This document shows positions 27,903 through 39,077 of a stretch of DNA of 64,000 nucleotides, in pieces (position 1 is the stretch's first letter; each line of letters starts with the position of its first letter). The translations under genes were made by a program, and so were the position numbers. Under the pieces are notes generated by a model. It was not told the origin of the DNA. It worked only from the letters and a program-made list of their open reading frames with translations, and did not search any database. The DNA is from Erythrobacter sp. (GTDB lineage: Bacteria; Pseudomonadota; Alphaproteobacteria; Sphingomonadales; Sphingomonadaceae): contig JAHEAV010000005.1 in NCBI GenBank assembly GCA_024642565.1, positions 1 to 64,000 on the forward strand. The letters run 5' to 3'.

Positions 27903-29054
27903 ATGGCTCTTCGCCCATCCCTTTCCCCCTTTGCGGCGGTGATTGTTGCCGCAGGACAAGGGTTGCGCGCAGGTCAGCCTGTACCAAAGCAGTTTGCACT
28001 GTGGCGCGGAAAGCCTGTGCTTCGCCATGCGGTCGAGGCAGTCTCTGCGGCAGGGGCGGATCCAATCGTGGTCGCGATCCCCGAAAATGGTGAAGACTTG
28101 GCGCGCGAGGCGCTGGACGGAATTGCCAATGTGCATTTTGTCGCCGGCGGCGCAACGCGCCAATCGTCCGTGCGGGCTGCACTTGAAGCGATCGAAGCGA
28201 GTGCTCCGGACAGAGTGCTCATCCATGACGCCGCCCGACCAATCCTTCCACAGGAGGTAATTGAACGTTTGCTGGCCGCATTGGAGCTTCATGACGCGGC
28301 AATTCCGGTGCTTCCAGTGGTCGACAGCTTGTCGATTGAGGTGGAAGGCTTCATGCACGGATCTGCCGATCGCGGCTCTTTGCGCCGGGTCCAAACCCCG
28401 CAAGCCTTTCGCTTTGAACGGATACTTTCCGCCCATAAAGCTTGGATTGGTAAAGCCGATGCAGGAGACGATGCCCAGATAGCATTGGCGTCTGGCGTTG
28501 TAGTTGCCCATGTCGCCGGCGACGAGGCTCTAAAAAAACTGACTTTTGCAGAGGACTTCATGACAGCAAAACTGGCTGTGCGAACCGGTCTTGGCTACGA
28601 TGTTCACCGACTGGCGGCAGGCGAGGAATTATGGCTTGGCGGGGTCATGATTCCCTATGATCGGGGTTTGGTGGGGCATAGCGATGCGGATGTGGCGCTC
28701 CACGCAGTGGTTGATGCGTTGCTGGGAGCCATTGGCAAAGGCGACATTGGCCAGCATTTCCCTCCTAGCGACCCCAAATGGAAAGGTGCCCCTTCGTCGC
28801 GTTTCGTTGAATACGCCGCCAATTCCGTGACCGAATTCGGTTACCGAATTGGCAATGTTGACCTGACGATTATCTGCGAAGCACCCAAGATCGGGCCACA
28901 TCGGGATACCATCCAACTGCGGATTGCCAATTTACTGGGCGTTGACAAGTCTCAAGTGAATGTCAAAGCCACCACAACCGAGCGCCTTGGCTTTACCGGT
29001 AGGGAAGAGGGAATTGCGGCCCAGGCTATTGTGACTCTTGTCTCGGAAAATTAG
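27903..29054 (+). CDS. ispDF: Bifunctional 2-C-methyl-D-erythritol 4-phosphate cytidylyltransferase / MECDP synthase
   Basis: Isp[14 protein letters not shown]...PKQF, HDAARP; Isp[56 protein letters not shown]. Confidence 0.95.
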   Translation: MALRPSLSPFAAVIVAAGQGLRAGQPVPKQFALWRGKPVLRHAVEAVSAAGADPIVVAIPENGEDLAREALDGIANVHFVAGGATRQSSVRAALEAIEASAPDRVLIHDAARPILPQEVIERLLAALELHDAAIPVLPVVDSLSIEVEGFMHGSADRGSLRRVQTPQAFRFERILSAHKAWIGKADAGDDAQIALASGVVVAHVAGDEALKKLTFAEDFMTAKLAVRTGLGYDVHRLAAGEELWLGGVMIPYDRGLVGHSDADVALHAVVDALLGAIGKGDIGQHFPPSDPKWKGAPSSRFVEYAANSVTEFGYRIGNVDLTIICEAPKIGPHRDTIQLRIANLLGVDKSQVNVKATTTERLGFTGREEGIAAQAIVTLVSEN

Positions 29055-29067
29055 GATCGCACGTATC

Positions 29068-29619
29068 ATGAAGTTAAAGTTTGCAGCCGGTGCCGCCGCC
29101 ATATTGTCTATGGCGCAACCGCAGATAGCCTTTGCCCAAGCTGCAAAGACCCAGTGCATCAAGGAGGCCGATCTTTCGGACGCCATCGTCTATGCCATGC
29201 CCTCTTTGTTTGCAGCGTTTCGTACAAAATGCATAGCGACGCTTCCGAAAGACGGGTTCACACGGGTCAAGGGTGATGCATTTGCCAGCAGCTTCACGAC
29301 TTTGCAGGACCAAACGTGGCCTGGGGCGCAAAGGGTGCTGCTTGTATTTGCCAGCGCCGGGTCCGGCAAATCAGGCACAAATGATCAAATGGTGACTTTG
29401 ATGAAGTCACTTCCCGGCGAAGCAGTCCGACCTTTCATCGATGCGATCATCGAGCAAAAGATTGCCGAAGAAATTCAAGTGAGCCGGTGCGCCGATATCG
29501 AACGGGGGGTATCCCTGCTTGCGCCGCTGCCCCCACAGAATATCGGCGGTTTGCTGAGCTTCATCATGCAGTTCGCAAACACCAAAGAACCCGAGATCTG
29601 TCCGAAGGACCGCAAATGA
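29068..29619 (+). CDS. Secreted hypothetical protein
   Basis: Signal peptide MKLKFAAGAAAILSMAQPQIAFAQA; no family recognised. Confidence 0.65.
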   Translation: MKLKFAAGAAAILSMAQPQIAFAQAAKTQCIKEADLSDAIVYAMPSLFAAFRTKCIATLPKDGFTRVKGDAFASSFTTLQDQTWPGAQRVLLVFASAGSGKSGTNDQMVTLMKSLPGEAVRPFIDAIIEQKIAEEIQVSRCADIERGVSLLAPLPPQNIGGLLSFIMQFANTKEPEICPKDRK

Positions 29620-30116
29620 GACACGCCCTTCTCCCGAAAGAAATTGAGGCAATGGCAAAGCGCGTAGTCGAAGCCAATATTGCCGCCGGACGCACGATTA
29701 CCGTTGCGGAAAGCTGCACAGGCGGGCTTGTGGCTGCCGCCCTGACAGAAGTCGCCGGCTCCTCCAAAGTGCTCGATCGCGGCTTCGTAACATACTCCAA
29801 TGACGCCAAGATGGAGATGCTCGGTGTATCAAGCGATATCATCGAGACTTTTGGCGCAGTATCGATTGCCTGCGTCTGGGCGATGGCCAATGGAGCCTTG
29901 CAAAAAAGCACCGCTGATGTGGCCGTCGCCGTTAGTGGGATAGCCGGACCCGATGGCGGCACTGATCTGAAGCCGGTCGGAACGGTGGTTTTCGCACGCT
30001 CCATTCGCAACAGCGAAGCTGAGCCGGAGGGCGAATTGCGGAAGTTCGATGGCAAGACGCGGGCAGAAATTCGCCTTCAGGCTACATTATCTGCACTGGA
30101 ATTGTTGCTACCATAA
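29616..30116 (+). CDS. pncC: CinA C-terminal family protein / nicotinamide-nucleotide amidase
   Basis: TITVAESCTGGLVAAALTEVAGSSKVLDRGFVTYSNDAKMEMLGV, VAVSGIAGPDGGTDLKPVGTV. Confidence 0.93.
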   Translation: MRHALLPKEIEAMAKRVVEANIAAGRTITVAESCTGGLVAAALTEVAGSSKVLDRGFVTYSNDAKMEMLGVSSDIIETFGAVSIACVWAMANGALQKSTADVAVAVSGIAGPDGGTDLKPVGTVVFARSIRNSEAEPEGELRKFDGKTRAEIRLQATLSALELLLP

Positions 30117-30538
30117 AGCTGTTCGGCACGTGTTTCGAATGCCGCGACCATTTTGCGGAAAGCGCGATCAAAGTACTGACCGGCCAGAGCCTCGAACACC
30201 TTATTCTTGAAAGTGAAGTCGACACTGAAATCGACCTTGCAGCCGCCTTCTGGCAGGGCCTGAAAGTGCCAGCGATTGTCAAGATCGCGCAGCGGTCCGT
30301 CGACATATTGCACGTCAATCAACCCCGGACGCTGCTTGGTCACCCGAGACGTGAATTTCTCGCGCAAGCTCTTGAAACCAACCACCATGTCAGCGACCAT
30401 TTCGGTTTCGTTGTTGGAACGCACCCGAGTGGCGACAACCCATGGCAGGAAGTCCTGATACCTGCCGACGTCAGCAACCAGGTCGAACATCTGTTCACTT
30501 GTCCAGGGAAGAACCCTCGTCTCCTGTATTCCTGGCAT
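30077..30538 (-). CDS. START-like/COQ10-family protein (RatA/Coq10 type)
   Basis: [39 protein letters not shown], typical RatA/Coq10 N-terminus. Confidence 0.9.
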   Translation of the reverse strand: MPGIQETRVLPWTSEQMFDLVADVGRYQDFLPWVVATRVRSNNETEMVADMVVGFKSLREKFTSRVTKQRPGLIDVQYVDGPLRDLDNRWHFQALPEGGCKVDFSVDFTFKNKVFEALAGQYFDRAFRKMVAAFETRAEQLYGSNNSSADNVA

Positions 30539-31485
30539 TACGCCGTCTGCTGTTTTGCCAGTTTTGCTTCACGCGAAGCGCGCATGCGGGCAAAATCGTC
30601 TCCCGCATGGTAGCTTGAACGCGTCAGCGGGCTGGAGGCAACCTGCAAGAAACCCTTGGCCCGAGCAATCGCGCCGAAGGCATCAAAGGCCTTTGGCGTT
30701 ACAAAATCTTCAACACGCGCATGTTTCGGCGTGGGTTGGAGGTATTGCCCCATCGTCATGAAATCTATGTCTGCGCTGCGCATGTCATCCATCACTTGAT
30801 GAACTTCGAGCCGCTGCTCGCCAAGGCCCAACATTATTCCCGATTTGGTGAATATCCTCGGATCATGATTCTTCACCTCTTCAAGCAGGCGCAGCGATGC
30901 ATAATAACGCGCACCCGGCCGAATGGTCGGGTAAAGCCGTGGAACCGTTTCGAGATTGTGATTGTAAACATCTGGTCCGGCTTCACAAATCGCTTCGACC
31001 GCCGGCCGCATCTTACCGCGGAAATCGGGTGTCAGGATTTCGATGGTCGTATTAGGCGTTTCGCGGCGTAGCGCCTGGATCACCTTGACGAACTGCCCTG
31101 CACCGCCGTCTGGCAAATCGTCCCGATCCACCGAGGTTACCACGATATGTTCCAGGCCCAATTTGGCCGCTGCAGCTGCTGTATGTTCGGGCTCAAGCGG
31201 ATCTACGATCCTGGGCATGCCGGTCTTTACATTGCAAAAGGCACAGGCCCGCGTGCAAACATCACCCAATATCATCACAGTGGCGTGCTTTTTCGTCCAG
31301 CATTCGCCGATATTGGGGCAGGCCGCTTCTTCGCATACCGTGTTGAGATTGAGGTCACGCATCAGCTTGCGCGTTTCGTGATACCCCTTGCTAACCGGGG
31401 CTTTTACGCGAATCCAGTCAGGCTTGCGCTGCCGTTCGGGCCGCGCAGCATCCGGGGTGTTTGCCAAATCGTTCATTCGGGCCAT
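30538..31485 (-). CDS. lipA: Lipoyl synthase
   Basis: [36 protein letters not shown] (both Fe-S cluster motifs). Confidence 0.96.
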   Translation of the reverse strand: MARMNDLANTPDAARPERQRKPDWIRVKAPVSKGYHETRKLMRDLNLNTVCEEAACPNIGECWTKKHATVMILGDVCTRACAFCNVKTGMPRIVDPLEPEHTAAAAAKLGLEHIVVTSVDRDDLPDGGAGQFVKVIQALRRETPNTTIEILTPDFRGKMRPAVEAICEAGPDVYNHNLETVPRLYPTIRPGARYYASLRLLEEVKNHDPRIFTKSGIMLGLGEQRLEVHQVMDDMRSADIDFMTMGQYLQPTPKHARVEDFVTPKAFDAFGAIARAKGFLQVASSPLTRSSYHAGDDFARMRASREAKLAKQQTA

Positions 31486-31607
31486 TTAGGCGGCTCTCGG
31501 CGATGCCGCAAGGCACACCTCCCACCTGATTTTGCAGGATCAGAAAATGGGTACCAATTTGTTGTTCAATCTTGCTGAACAAACCAAATGTCGCCACATG
31601 CGACGGC

Positions 31608-32246
31608 ATGAAATCATTCGACCAAATGATCGACGGATACCGTCAGTTCCGGTCCGGAGACTGGAAGCGCCAGCATGACCGGTGGGAAGAACTGCAAGAT
31701 GGCCAATCCCCTCAGGTCATGATCATCGCATGTTCGGATAGCCGGGTTGATCCGGCGCAGATTTTCGCAGTCGACCCCGGTGAACTTTTCGTGGTGCGCA
31801 ATGTCGCGGCAATGGTTCCTCCCTTTGAAACCACTCCGGGCAGGCACGGTGTATCCGCCGCGCTTGAATTTGCAGTCCAATTTTTGAAAGTGCGTGAAAT
31901 CGTGGTGATGGGCCATGGTATGTGCGGAGGCTGCAAGGCTGCATTGACGCAGGAAATGCATGGCACTGAGCTGGGCCAAGGCGGTTTTGTGGCAAGCTGG
32001 ATCGCCCTGCTTGACGACGCCCGCGATGCAATTGCCCGCGAATTGGGCACCGAAGGGCGCGTTGCCGAACGGGCAATGGAACAGGCGGGCGTCAAGGTCA
32101 GTCTGGCAAATCTGCGTACCTTCCCCTGTGTGCGGGAAAAGGAAGCAAACGGCAGCCTGAAATTGCGCGGGGCATTCTTCGCCATTTCAGACGGAGTGCT
32201 GCATCTTCTTGATGAAGCAACAGGCGACTTCGCGCCGGCGAGCTGA
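31608..32246 (+). CDS. Beta-class carbonic anhydrase
   Basis: VMIIACSDSRVDPAQIF, GHGMCGGCKAAL zinc-ligand motifs. Confidence 0.93.
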   Translation: MKSFDQMIDGYRQFRSGDWKRQHDRWEELQDGQSPQVMIIACSDSRVDPAQIFAVDPGELFVVRNVAAMVPPFETTPGRHGVSAALEFAVQFLKVREIVVMGHGMCGGCKAALTQEMHGTELGQGGFVASWIALLDDARDAIARELGTEGRVAERAMEQAGVKVSLANLRTFPCVREKEANGSLKLRGAFFAISDGVLHLLDEATGDFAPAS

Positions 32247-32295
32247 TGCAGCTTGCAGCTTGCCCCGATACAGCATTCGGCGGTAACACAGCGGC

Positions 32296-33024
32296 ATGAC
32301 CTATAAAGCGCTGAATAATATCGCACTGCTCATTGATGCTGACAATATCGATCCCAAAGGCATCGACCCTGTGCTTACGGTTATGGCCGAACTGGGGCAG
32401 GTAAATATTCGCCGCGCCTATGGAAATTTTGCCAAACAGGCCTTGGTCAACTGGGACAAAATTACAAATAAGTTTGGCATTCGGCCACAACAGCAGTTCG
32501 ACGTTTCAAAAGGCAAGAACGCGACCGATATGGCCATGACGATTGATGCAATCGATCTGCTCAATCAAGGTAAGGTCGATGGCTTCGGTATAATGACATC
32601 CGATAGCGATTTCACACCGCTTGTGACCCGCCTTCGGCAGGACGGAATAGTGGTTTACGGCTTTGGTGACAGCAAGACACCCGAAGCCTTTCGCTCGGTT
32701 TGCACCCGCTTCATCGATACCCAGAAATTGATCGCCAGCAATGTTGCTGACCATGCCCCGCCATCGAGTGTGAAAGCGAACATCAAATCGCCAGTCATTG
32801 ATCCAGAATTGGTTGAGCTTCTTGGCGATGCGCTCAAGGCGGCCAAACGCGATGATGAAGGATTTGCGTCCATGAGCGAAGTCGGAAATATCGCCGGCAA
32901 CCGATCAAGCTTTGATGTGCGCAATTACGGCTACAAGCGGCTATCTGAGCTGTTTCGTGCCCTCGATCAATTTAAGGTGGAACGGCGTGACAACGGTCAT
33001 CTCTACGTTAAACGCCTGCGATAA
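32296..33024 (+). CDS. NYN domain (LabA/DUF88-like) protein with C-terminal OST-HTH/LOTUS-like domain
   Basis: IALLIDADNI, GKNATDMAMTIDAIDLLNQGKVDGFGIMTSDSDFTPLVTRLRQDG; C-terminal YGYKRLSELFRALDQFKVERRDNGHLYVKRL. Confidence 0.87.
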   Translation: MTYKALNNIALLIDADNIDPKGIDPVLTVMAELGQVNIRRAYGNFAKQALVNWDKITNKFGIRPQQQFDVSKGKNATDMAMTIDAIDLLNQGKVDGFGIMTSDSDFTPLVTRLRQDGIVVYGFGDSKTPEAFRSVCTRFIDTQKLIASNVADHAPPSSVKANIKSPVIDPELVELLGDALKAAKRDDEGFASMSEVGNIAGNRSSFDVRNYGYKRLSELFRALDQFKVERRDNGHLYVKRLR

Positions 33025-33044
33025 ATAGCCCGGGTCTCCCACAA

Positions 33045-33076
33045 ATAAAAGGGCGCAAACCGAAGTTCGCGCCCTC
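33045..33076 (-). terminator. Rho-independent terminator for the minus-strand TPR-like gene
   Basis: Minus strand GGGCGCGAAC-TTCG-GTTTGCGCCC-TTTTATTT; stem with TTCG loop followed by a T tract. Confidence 0.8.
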
Positions 33077-33099
33077 TTGAATCAGTCCGTCGCAGTTGG

Positions 33100-34416
33100 T
33101 CAATTTGCTGGTGCTGGTGCAGGTGCCTTTTGGTCTGCGTAAAGCGTCCACAAATTCGCAATCGATTTACGATTACCTTCAATCTTCGCGAACGTAGCCT
33201 TGGCGTCGGCAGTCTTGCCCTGATCGACTTGAGCAATGCCAAGGCGAGTCAGGACGCGCTGTGTATCCGCGCCAGGTTTGGTCAGTGCAATACTGTACAT
33301 TTCTTCGGCTTGGGCATTCTTGCCGTAGCTCAGAAATGCATCGCCAGCAGCCGTTGCCGTCAAGGCAGTCGAACCCGGTTTACGCGCATCGCGTTCTAGG
33401 GCTGGCAAATCCGCTTGGTCGGCAGCGATCCGTGCCTTGGCCACTGCGCGAACCTCCGAAACGAAAATGTCTTTGGCATTCAACTTTCCGGCTACGATCC
33501 CGGCTTCGATAATTCTGGACACCTCACCTGGCAGTCGCCGGGCATCGGCGGAGTCGGCATAGTCCACATAGTCCCGCTCGGATCGCATGCTACCAGTCCG
33601 ATCAGCCAAACGGAGCAAATCAAGCATTTCCTGGTTGTCAAAAGTCAGCATGTTGCGCTGAATCGCAATGGCATCCCCCCAACTCGTCTGATTGGGATAA
33701 TATTTCACCAGAAGGCTCGAATAGCGGGTAGCTTCGCCCGCCATATCGGACTTGTAAGCAACTGAAATACCGCGTTTCAGCCAGTTTTCGTCAATCGTCT
33801 GGCCAGCCGCGGCGCGCTTGTTGATTGCATCAGCCAGATAAGCCAGACCCTCAGCCTGCTTGTCATCCGCAAAATATGCCTCAGCCACAATGGCCTCTGG
33901 ATCATTTGCGGTATAGCCAGCAGCAATGCCGGCCATCATCCGTGTCCGCGCAGTTGCCCAGTCACCATCCTGATAGGCGAGCTGGCCAGCCAAAAATAAG
34001 TAGCTGCCTTGCGCCTCAGCAGGCACCTTCCCGCTTTCGATCATCATATCGACACCCTGCCGCTCGAAAGAACGTGTCTTGCTGGCAAGGCCGACATTAT
34101 AGATCAAATTACCAGCAGCAAATCGATCATCGGGCGTTTCAACCGCAGCAACCAAACCTGGAATCGCGGCGGCAATGCCAGCGTTATCCTTCGGCTCTGC
34201 CTTGCTCATGACTTCGAGTGGCTTGTATGCTTCGATAAAGGCTTTCGAATAATTGGCTTTCGAAGCCGGCGCCTTCTTTTCCTTCTTGGCGGCATAGGCT
34301 GGCGTTGCCATTGCAGTGGCACCAAGTACCGTTCCGGTAGCAAGTGCAAGAGCGAACGCAAGTGATGACCCGCTGCGCTCTGGACGCACAGCAAGGTTGC
34401 GGAGGAAAAACTGCAT
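33100..34416 (-). CDS. Secreted TPR-like hypothetical protein
   Basis: Signal peptide (MQFFLRNLAVRPERSGSSLAFALALATGTVLGATAMATPAYA); helical repeats; start moved to MQFFLR. Confidence 0.7.
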   Translation of the reverse strand: MQFFLRNLAVRPERSGSSLAFALALATGTVLGATAMATPAYAAKKEKKAPASKANYSKAFIEAYKPLEVMSKAEPKDNAGIAAAIPGLVAAVETPDDRFAAGNLIYNVGLASKTRSFERQGVDMMIESGKVPAEAQGSYLFLAGQLAYQDGDWATARTRMMAGIAAGYTANDPEAIVAEAYFADDKQAEGLAYLADAINKRAAAGQTIDENWLKRGISVAYKSDMAGEATRYSSLLVKYYPNQTSWGDAIAIQRNMLTFDNQEMLDLLRLADRTGSMRSERDYVDYADSADARRLPGEVSRIIEAGIVAGKLNAKDIFVSEVRAVAKARIAADQADLPALERDARKPGSTALTATAAGDAFLSYGKNAQAEEMYSIALTKPGADTQRVLTRLGIAQVDQGKTADAKATFAKIEGNRKSIANLWTLYADQKAPAPAPAN

Positions 34417-34720
34417 CTGGAAATCTCCCAAGGTTATAACAGATCGGCCATCTGGCCCAAAAACGGATTGGTAAGGCAGTAGTTCCGCCTTCGCCCGGAT
34501 TGCAAATGATTTAGGTAGAATGGGGTGAACTGCGATTGAACGCAACTCCTGGCATTCCAATTGGCCATACCTGCAGGATTGGCAGACAAATGTGGAAAAC
34601 CCTTGCAGAAAATCGACTGAAACGGGGCTTTTGGTGGCGGTTTGGCCAGCAATACCCTAACCTGTTTCAAACGCCGCAGTCCTTTGCGAGCTTTGCCGAC
34701 AGATATAGAAAAGAGTCACC

Positions 34721-37507
34721 TTGAGCGACGATATTGAAATCATGGATCCTCCGGTGCCGATGGGCGAATACGCCCGCATCGACATCGTTGAGGAAATGAA
34801 AACTTCCTACCTCGATTACGCGATGAGCGTGATTGTCAGCCGCGCGTTGCCCGATGTACGTGATGGCTTGAAACCCGTGCACCGGCGTATCCTGTTCGCC
34901 AGTCAGGAAGGTGGTTTCGTTGCCGGGCGCCCCTATCGCAAGAGTGCGAAGATCGTCGGTGACGTGATGGGCAACTACCACCCGCATGGCGACAGCGCGA
35001 TTTACGATGCTCTCGCACGTATGACGCAAGATTGGTCCATGCGTGTGCCCCTGATCGATGGTCAGGGCAACTTCGGCTCCATGGACCCAGATCCGCCAGC
35101 CTCGATGCGTTATACCGAAGCGCGTCTGGCCAAAGTCGCGAACTATTTGTTGGACGATCTCGACAAGGATACGGTCAATTTCGTCGAAAATTACGATGGT
35201 TCACGGCGCGAACCTTCCGTTCTTCCAGCACGATTCCCCAATCTGCTGGTCAATGGTGCTGGCGGTATTGCGGTTGGCATGGCCACCAATATTCCGCCGC
35301 ATAATCTGGGTGAAGTGATTGATGGTTGCTTCGCCTATATGGACAATCCCGGAATTACCTCGGAAGAATTGTTCGCCATTATTCCTGGCCCGGATTTCCC
35401 GACCGCGCCTTTGATCCTTGGAAATGCAGGGGCCCGTGCGGCCTACACAGGCGGCCGTGGATCGATACTGCAGCGTTGCCGGCATGAAATCGAAACCAAA
35501 CGGGGTGACCGGGAGAGTATCGTTCTTACCTCGATGCCCTATCAGGTGGGCAAGTCCGGCCTTGTCGAAAAGCTGGCCGAAGCCGCCAAGGACAAGCGGA
35601 TCGAAGGCGTGTCCGACATTCGTGACGAATCCAGTCGCAAGGGCGTTCGCGTTGTAATTGACCTGAAACGCGATGCCACAGCTGAAGTGGTTCTAAACCA
35701 GATTTGGCGCCACACCCCGGCCCAATCGAGTTTCCCTGCCAATATGCTGGCGATCCGCGGCGGGCGACCTGAAACGCTAATGTTGCGCGATTTCATCCAG
35801 GCCTTCATCACTTTCCGCGAAGAAGTCATTACCCGCCGGACGAAGTACGAACTGAACAAGGCGCGCGAGCGGGCCCATATCTTGCTCGGCCTGGTGGTCG
35901 CGGTATCAAACCTTGACGAAGTCGTCGCGATGATTCGCAGTTCGACCAATCCGGCAATCGCGCGCAGCAAATTGCTCGCGAAGGAATGGCCGATCGGTGA
36001 TATTGCGCAATATATCCGACTGGTCGAAGCGATCGAGCCTGACGCGGACCAGGAAGGCGGAACGTACCGCCTGTCCGAACGCCAGGTTAAGGCAATTCTG
36101 GACCTCAGGCTCCACCGCCTGACGGCCCTCGGCCGCGATGAGATCGGCGAGGAATTGCAGGGATTGTCGGATGCTATTGCCGGATATCTGGAAATTCTTG
36201 GCGACCGGGTAAAGCTATACGCAGTCATGCGCGGCGAACTTCAGGAAATTCGAGACAATTACGCGACGCCCCGCCTGTCAGAAATCGCCCCTGCTTGGGA
36301 TGGACTCGATGATGAAGACCTGATCGAGCGTGACGAAATGGTCGTAACTGTCACTCTGGATGGTTATATCAAACGCACTCCGCTTTCCACTTTCCGCGCC
36401 CAGAACCGCGGCGGCAAAGGCCGCGCCGGCATGGCCACCAAAGATGAAGATGCGGTCAGCGAAATGTTCGTGACCAGCACCCATAACCCGGTGCTGTTCT
36501 TCTCTACGGCGGGCAAAGTTTATCGCTTGAAAGTGTGGAAGCTGCCTGAAGGCGGGCCAGCCACACGCGGACGGCCGATCGTCAATTTGCTTCCTGCTCT
36601 GGACGAAGGCGAAACTATTCGCACTGTCCTGCCATTGCCAGAAGACGAGGAAAGCTGGGGGGCGCTTACGGTTGTGTTCGCCACGGCCAAGGGCAATGTC
36701 CGCCGCAACAGCATGGATAGTTTTGCCAATATCCCGAGCAACGGCAAATTCGCCATGCGCTTCGACGAAGGCAGCGATGACCGCTTGATTGGTGTGGCCT
36801 TGCTTGAGGCGGGTGACGATGTGCTTCTCGCGACCAAGATGGGCAAAGCAATCCGGTTTAGCGGGGAAGACGTTCGCGAATTCGTCAGTCGCACTTCGAC
36901 CGGTGTGCGCGGCATGAAGTTCAAGGAAAAGGGCGACGAAGTCGTGTCGCTGGCGATCCTGCATGCGGGAAGTGCTTCGCCTGAAGAACGCGATGCCTAT
37001 TTGAAGTCTGCACCATGGAAGGCAAATGAAGATGCCGCGCCGCTGTCAGCCGATCATCAGGAGATGGCCGATGCGGAGCAATTCATTCTGACCGTTTGCG
37101 CCAATGGCTATGGCAAATTGTCCTCCGCTTACGAATACCGTCAAGCGGGCCGTGGCGGGATGGGCATCACCAATATCGACAATATCAAGCGCAACGGCAC
37201 GGTTGTGGCCAGTTTCACAGCCACAAAGGGCGATCAGTTGATGCTGGTAACAGATCAGGCAAAGCTGATCCGCATCGGCCTGGACACACTGCGGGTCATC
37301 GGACGGGCAAGCGCCGGCGTGAAGTTGTTCGATGTGGCCAAGGGCGAAACAATAGTCGGCGCGGTTCGGCTGGACGAACAGGAAGAACCTGAAAGCGAAG
37401 CCGAAGAAGCGATTGTTGAAGAGATCATCGGCCGTGTGACGGAGGATACCTCTCCATCAACTACAATCGACCGCGATGATAATTTAGAGGAAAGCGGGGA
37501 AAGTTGA
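34721..37507 (+). CDS. gyrA: DNA gyrase subunit A (TTG start)
   Basis: [54 protein letters not shown] GyrA-box-like motif. Confidence 0.95.
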   Translation: MSDDIEIMDPPVPMGEYARIDIVEEMKTSYLDYAMSVIVSRALPDVRDGLKPVHRRILFASQEGGFVAGRPYRKSAKIVGDVMGNYHPHGDSAIYDALARMTQDWSMRVPLIDGQGNFGSMDPDPPASMRYTEARLAKVANYLLDDLDKDTVNFVENYDGSRREPSVLPARFPNLLVNGAGGIAVGMATNIPPHNLGEVIDGCFAYMDNPGITSEELFAIIPGPDFPTAPLILGNAGARAAYTGGRGSILQRCRHEIETKRGDRESIVLTSMPYQVGKSGLVEKLAEAAKDKRIEGVSDIRDESSRKGVRVVIDLKRDATAEVVLNQIWRHTPAQSSFPANMLAIRGGRPETLMLRDFIQAFITFREEVITRRTKYELNKARERAHILLGLVVAVSNLDEVVAMIRSSTNPAIARSKLLAKEWPIGDIAQYIRLVEAIEPDADQEGGTYRLSERQVKAILDLRLHRLTALGRDEIGEELQGLSDAIAGYLEILGDRVKLYAVMRGELQEIRDNYATPRLSEIAPAWDGLDDEDLIERDEMVVTVTLDGYIKRTPLSTFRAQNRGGKGRAGMATKDEDAVSEMFVTSTHNPVLFFSTAGKVYRLKVWKLPEGGPATRGRPIVNLLPALDEGETIRTVLPLPEDEESWGALTVVFATAKGNVRRNSMDSFANIPSNGKFAMRFDEGSDDRLIGVALLEAGDDVLLATKMGKAIRFSGEDVREFVSRTSTGVRGMKFKEKGDEVVSLAILHAGSASPEERDAYLKSAPWKANEDAAPLSADHQEMADAEQFILTVCANGYGKLSSAYEYRQAGRGGMGITNIDNIKRNGTVVASFTATKGDQLMLVTDQAKLIRIGLDTLRVIGRASAGVKLFDVAKGETIVGAVRLDEQEEPESEAEEAIVEEIIGRVTEDTSPSTTIDRDDNLEESGES

Positions 37508-38346
37508 ACCTTTCGATAGAACCGTCTGGCGCAATCTGCGGTGCAAACTTGCGGGGCATCGACCTTTCAGCCCCGTTAAGCTCGGAAGCCACTGCAGCTA
37601 TCCGCGCCGCCTGGTTGAAACATCGCGTTGTCGCATTCCCCGATCAGGTGATGGATGACGACGCGTTGGAACGGTTTACCGTGGCCATGGGGGGTTTTGG
37701 CGAAGACCCCTTCTTCGATCCTATTCCCGGCCGCAGGCACATCGCTGCAATCCTGCGCGAAGCCACGGAACAGACCCCCCTATTCGCAGAAAACTGGCAT
37801 AGCGATTGGAGTTTTCTGGATACTCCCCCTGCTGGAACCTGCCTGCTATCGATCGAAATTCCGCCGGTGGGAGGGGACACTTTGTTCGCCGATCAAATCG
37901 CGGCCTTTGCGGCACTGCCCGAAGAACGAAAAGACTTTCTGCGCGGTTTGAAGGCGATCCACAGTGCACGAGGTGCCTATGCACCAGACGGAGCATATGG
38001 CACGAAAGACCAAGGCCGCACCATGGCAATTCGGCCCAGCGAAGCGGCGCTGGCAACGCAAACCCACCCACTTGTTCAAATCCACCCCGAAACCGGTGAG
38101 GAAGGTCTGTTCAGCTGCGCCGGCTACATCGTCGGGATAGAAGGTATGGCGGACACCGACGCTATCGCATTGCTGGTAGATCTGCTCGCCTGGCAAGGCC
38201 GCGAGGAATTTACTTATCGCCACCAGTGGCAAACCGGAATGCTGGTTTTATGGGATAATCGATCGGTCCTGCACAAGGCAACAGGCGGCTATGAAGGCCA
38301 CCGGCGCGAATTGCACCGCACCACAATTGCCGCTTGGCAAGGTTGA
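37504..38346 (+). CDS. TauD/TfdA-family 2-oxoglutarate/Fe(II)-dependent dioxygenase (TTG start)
   Basis: ENWHSDWSFLDTPPAGTCLLSIEIPPVGGDTLFADQ (HxD), DNRSVLHKATGGYEGHRRELHRTTI. Confidence 0.9.
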   Translation: MNLSIEPSGAICGANLRGIDLSAPLSSEATAAIRAAWLKHRVVAFPDQVMDDDALERFTVAMGGFGEDPFFDPIPGRRHIAAILREATEQTPLFAENWHSDWSFLDTPPAGTCLLSIEIPPVGGDTLFADQIAAFAALPEERKDFLRGLKAIHSARGAYAPDGAYGTKDQGRTMAIRPSEAALATQTHPLVQIHPETGEEGLFSCAGYIVGIEGMADTDAIALLVDLLAWQGREEFTYRHQWQTGMLVLWDNRSVLHKATGGYEGHRRELHRTTIAAWQG

Positions 38347-38349
38347 GAA

Positions 38350-39012
38350 TCACTCTTCGCGAAGTTCGTGACGCAAGGTCTGGATCACACCGGTTGCGAT
38401 CAGGAACTGGCCGCCAAAATAGGTGGGCCAGATCAGCCATGATGTGATTTCCTGTGGCAAGGCACCGCCGATCCGAGCAAAGATCAACAAATCCGAAATC
38501 ACAAACAGAACTGCACCCAGGCCCACACGGTAACGGGGGAAACTGCTGGTCCATGCGAGTCCGGCCATCCCCCCAAGCGCCAAAGCGTAGATGGCAACGG
38601 GCATCCCATTGCCGGTTTCGGCGACCAGTATCCAGGCGGTTAGTGGAGTCAGAAACAGCAAGGCCGCAGCAAGAAGTCCCTGGCTTTGGGTCATATTCTG
38701 GCGCCTGTGGCGCAGGTAAAGTGCCATGGCTGCCACATGGCTGAGGAAGAAGGCAAAACCCCCGGCTGCCTCATCCAGTTCCAGAACCATATCGCCGAGG
38801 GCAGCAAGCGCCATGACCAGAGCCAGAAGATGCGCATCAGTGCCCCGGTTACGCAGCAACGAATAGGCGGCCAGCAATCCCACCCCTGCCCCCTTGAGCA
38901 AAATCAGCCAGGCCCCACCAATCGGCGCATCGGCAAGAAAAAAGTAGGCGATTCCGGCAACCAGACTTGCCAAAATCCATGGCCGATGTTCGATAAGTGC
39001 GCGCTTGGGCAT
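38350..39012 (-). CDS. Lysoplasmalogenase (YhhN family) membrane protein
   Basis: Polytopic; FFLADAP, LGDMVLE, ALGGMAGLAW..RVGLGAVLFVISDLLIF pattern of the YhhN family. Confidence 0.8.
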   Translation of the reverse strand: MPKRALIEHRPWILASLVAGIAYFFLADAPIGGAWLILLKGAGVGLLAAYSLLRNRGTDAHLLALVMALAALGDMVLELDEAAGGFAFFLSHVAAMALYLRHRRQNMTQSQGLLAAALLFLTPLTAWILVAETGNGMPVAIYALALGGMAGLAWTSSFPRYRVGLGAVLFVISDLLIFARIGGALPQEITSWLIWPTYFGGQFLIATGVIQTLRHELREE

Positions 39013-39077
39013 GTTTCCCCCCTGATGCCGCCTCCCTAGCGCTTGCACGCCAGCCGTAACAAGCTTTAGGTAGCCCC

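Noticed and set aside
29345-29380. Walker A-like pattern ASAGSGKS in the secreted hypothetical protein
   Set aside because: Matches the loose [AG]-x4-GK[ST] pattern, but there is no Walker B or NTPase context and the protein is exported; likely chance
30077-30538. RatA toxin of a RatAB toxin-antitoxin system
   Set aside because: The family is better viewed as a Coq10/START-like protein; no RatB partner is adjacent and lipA is the upstream neighbour
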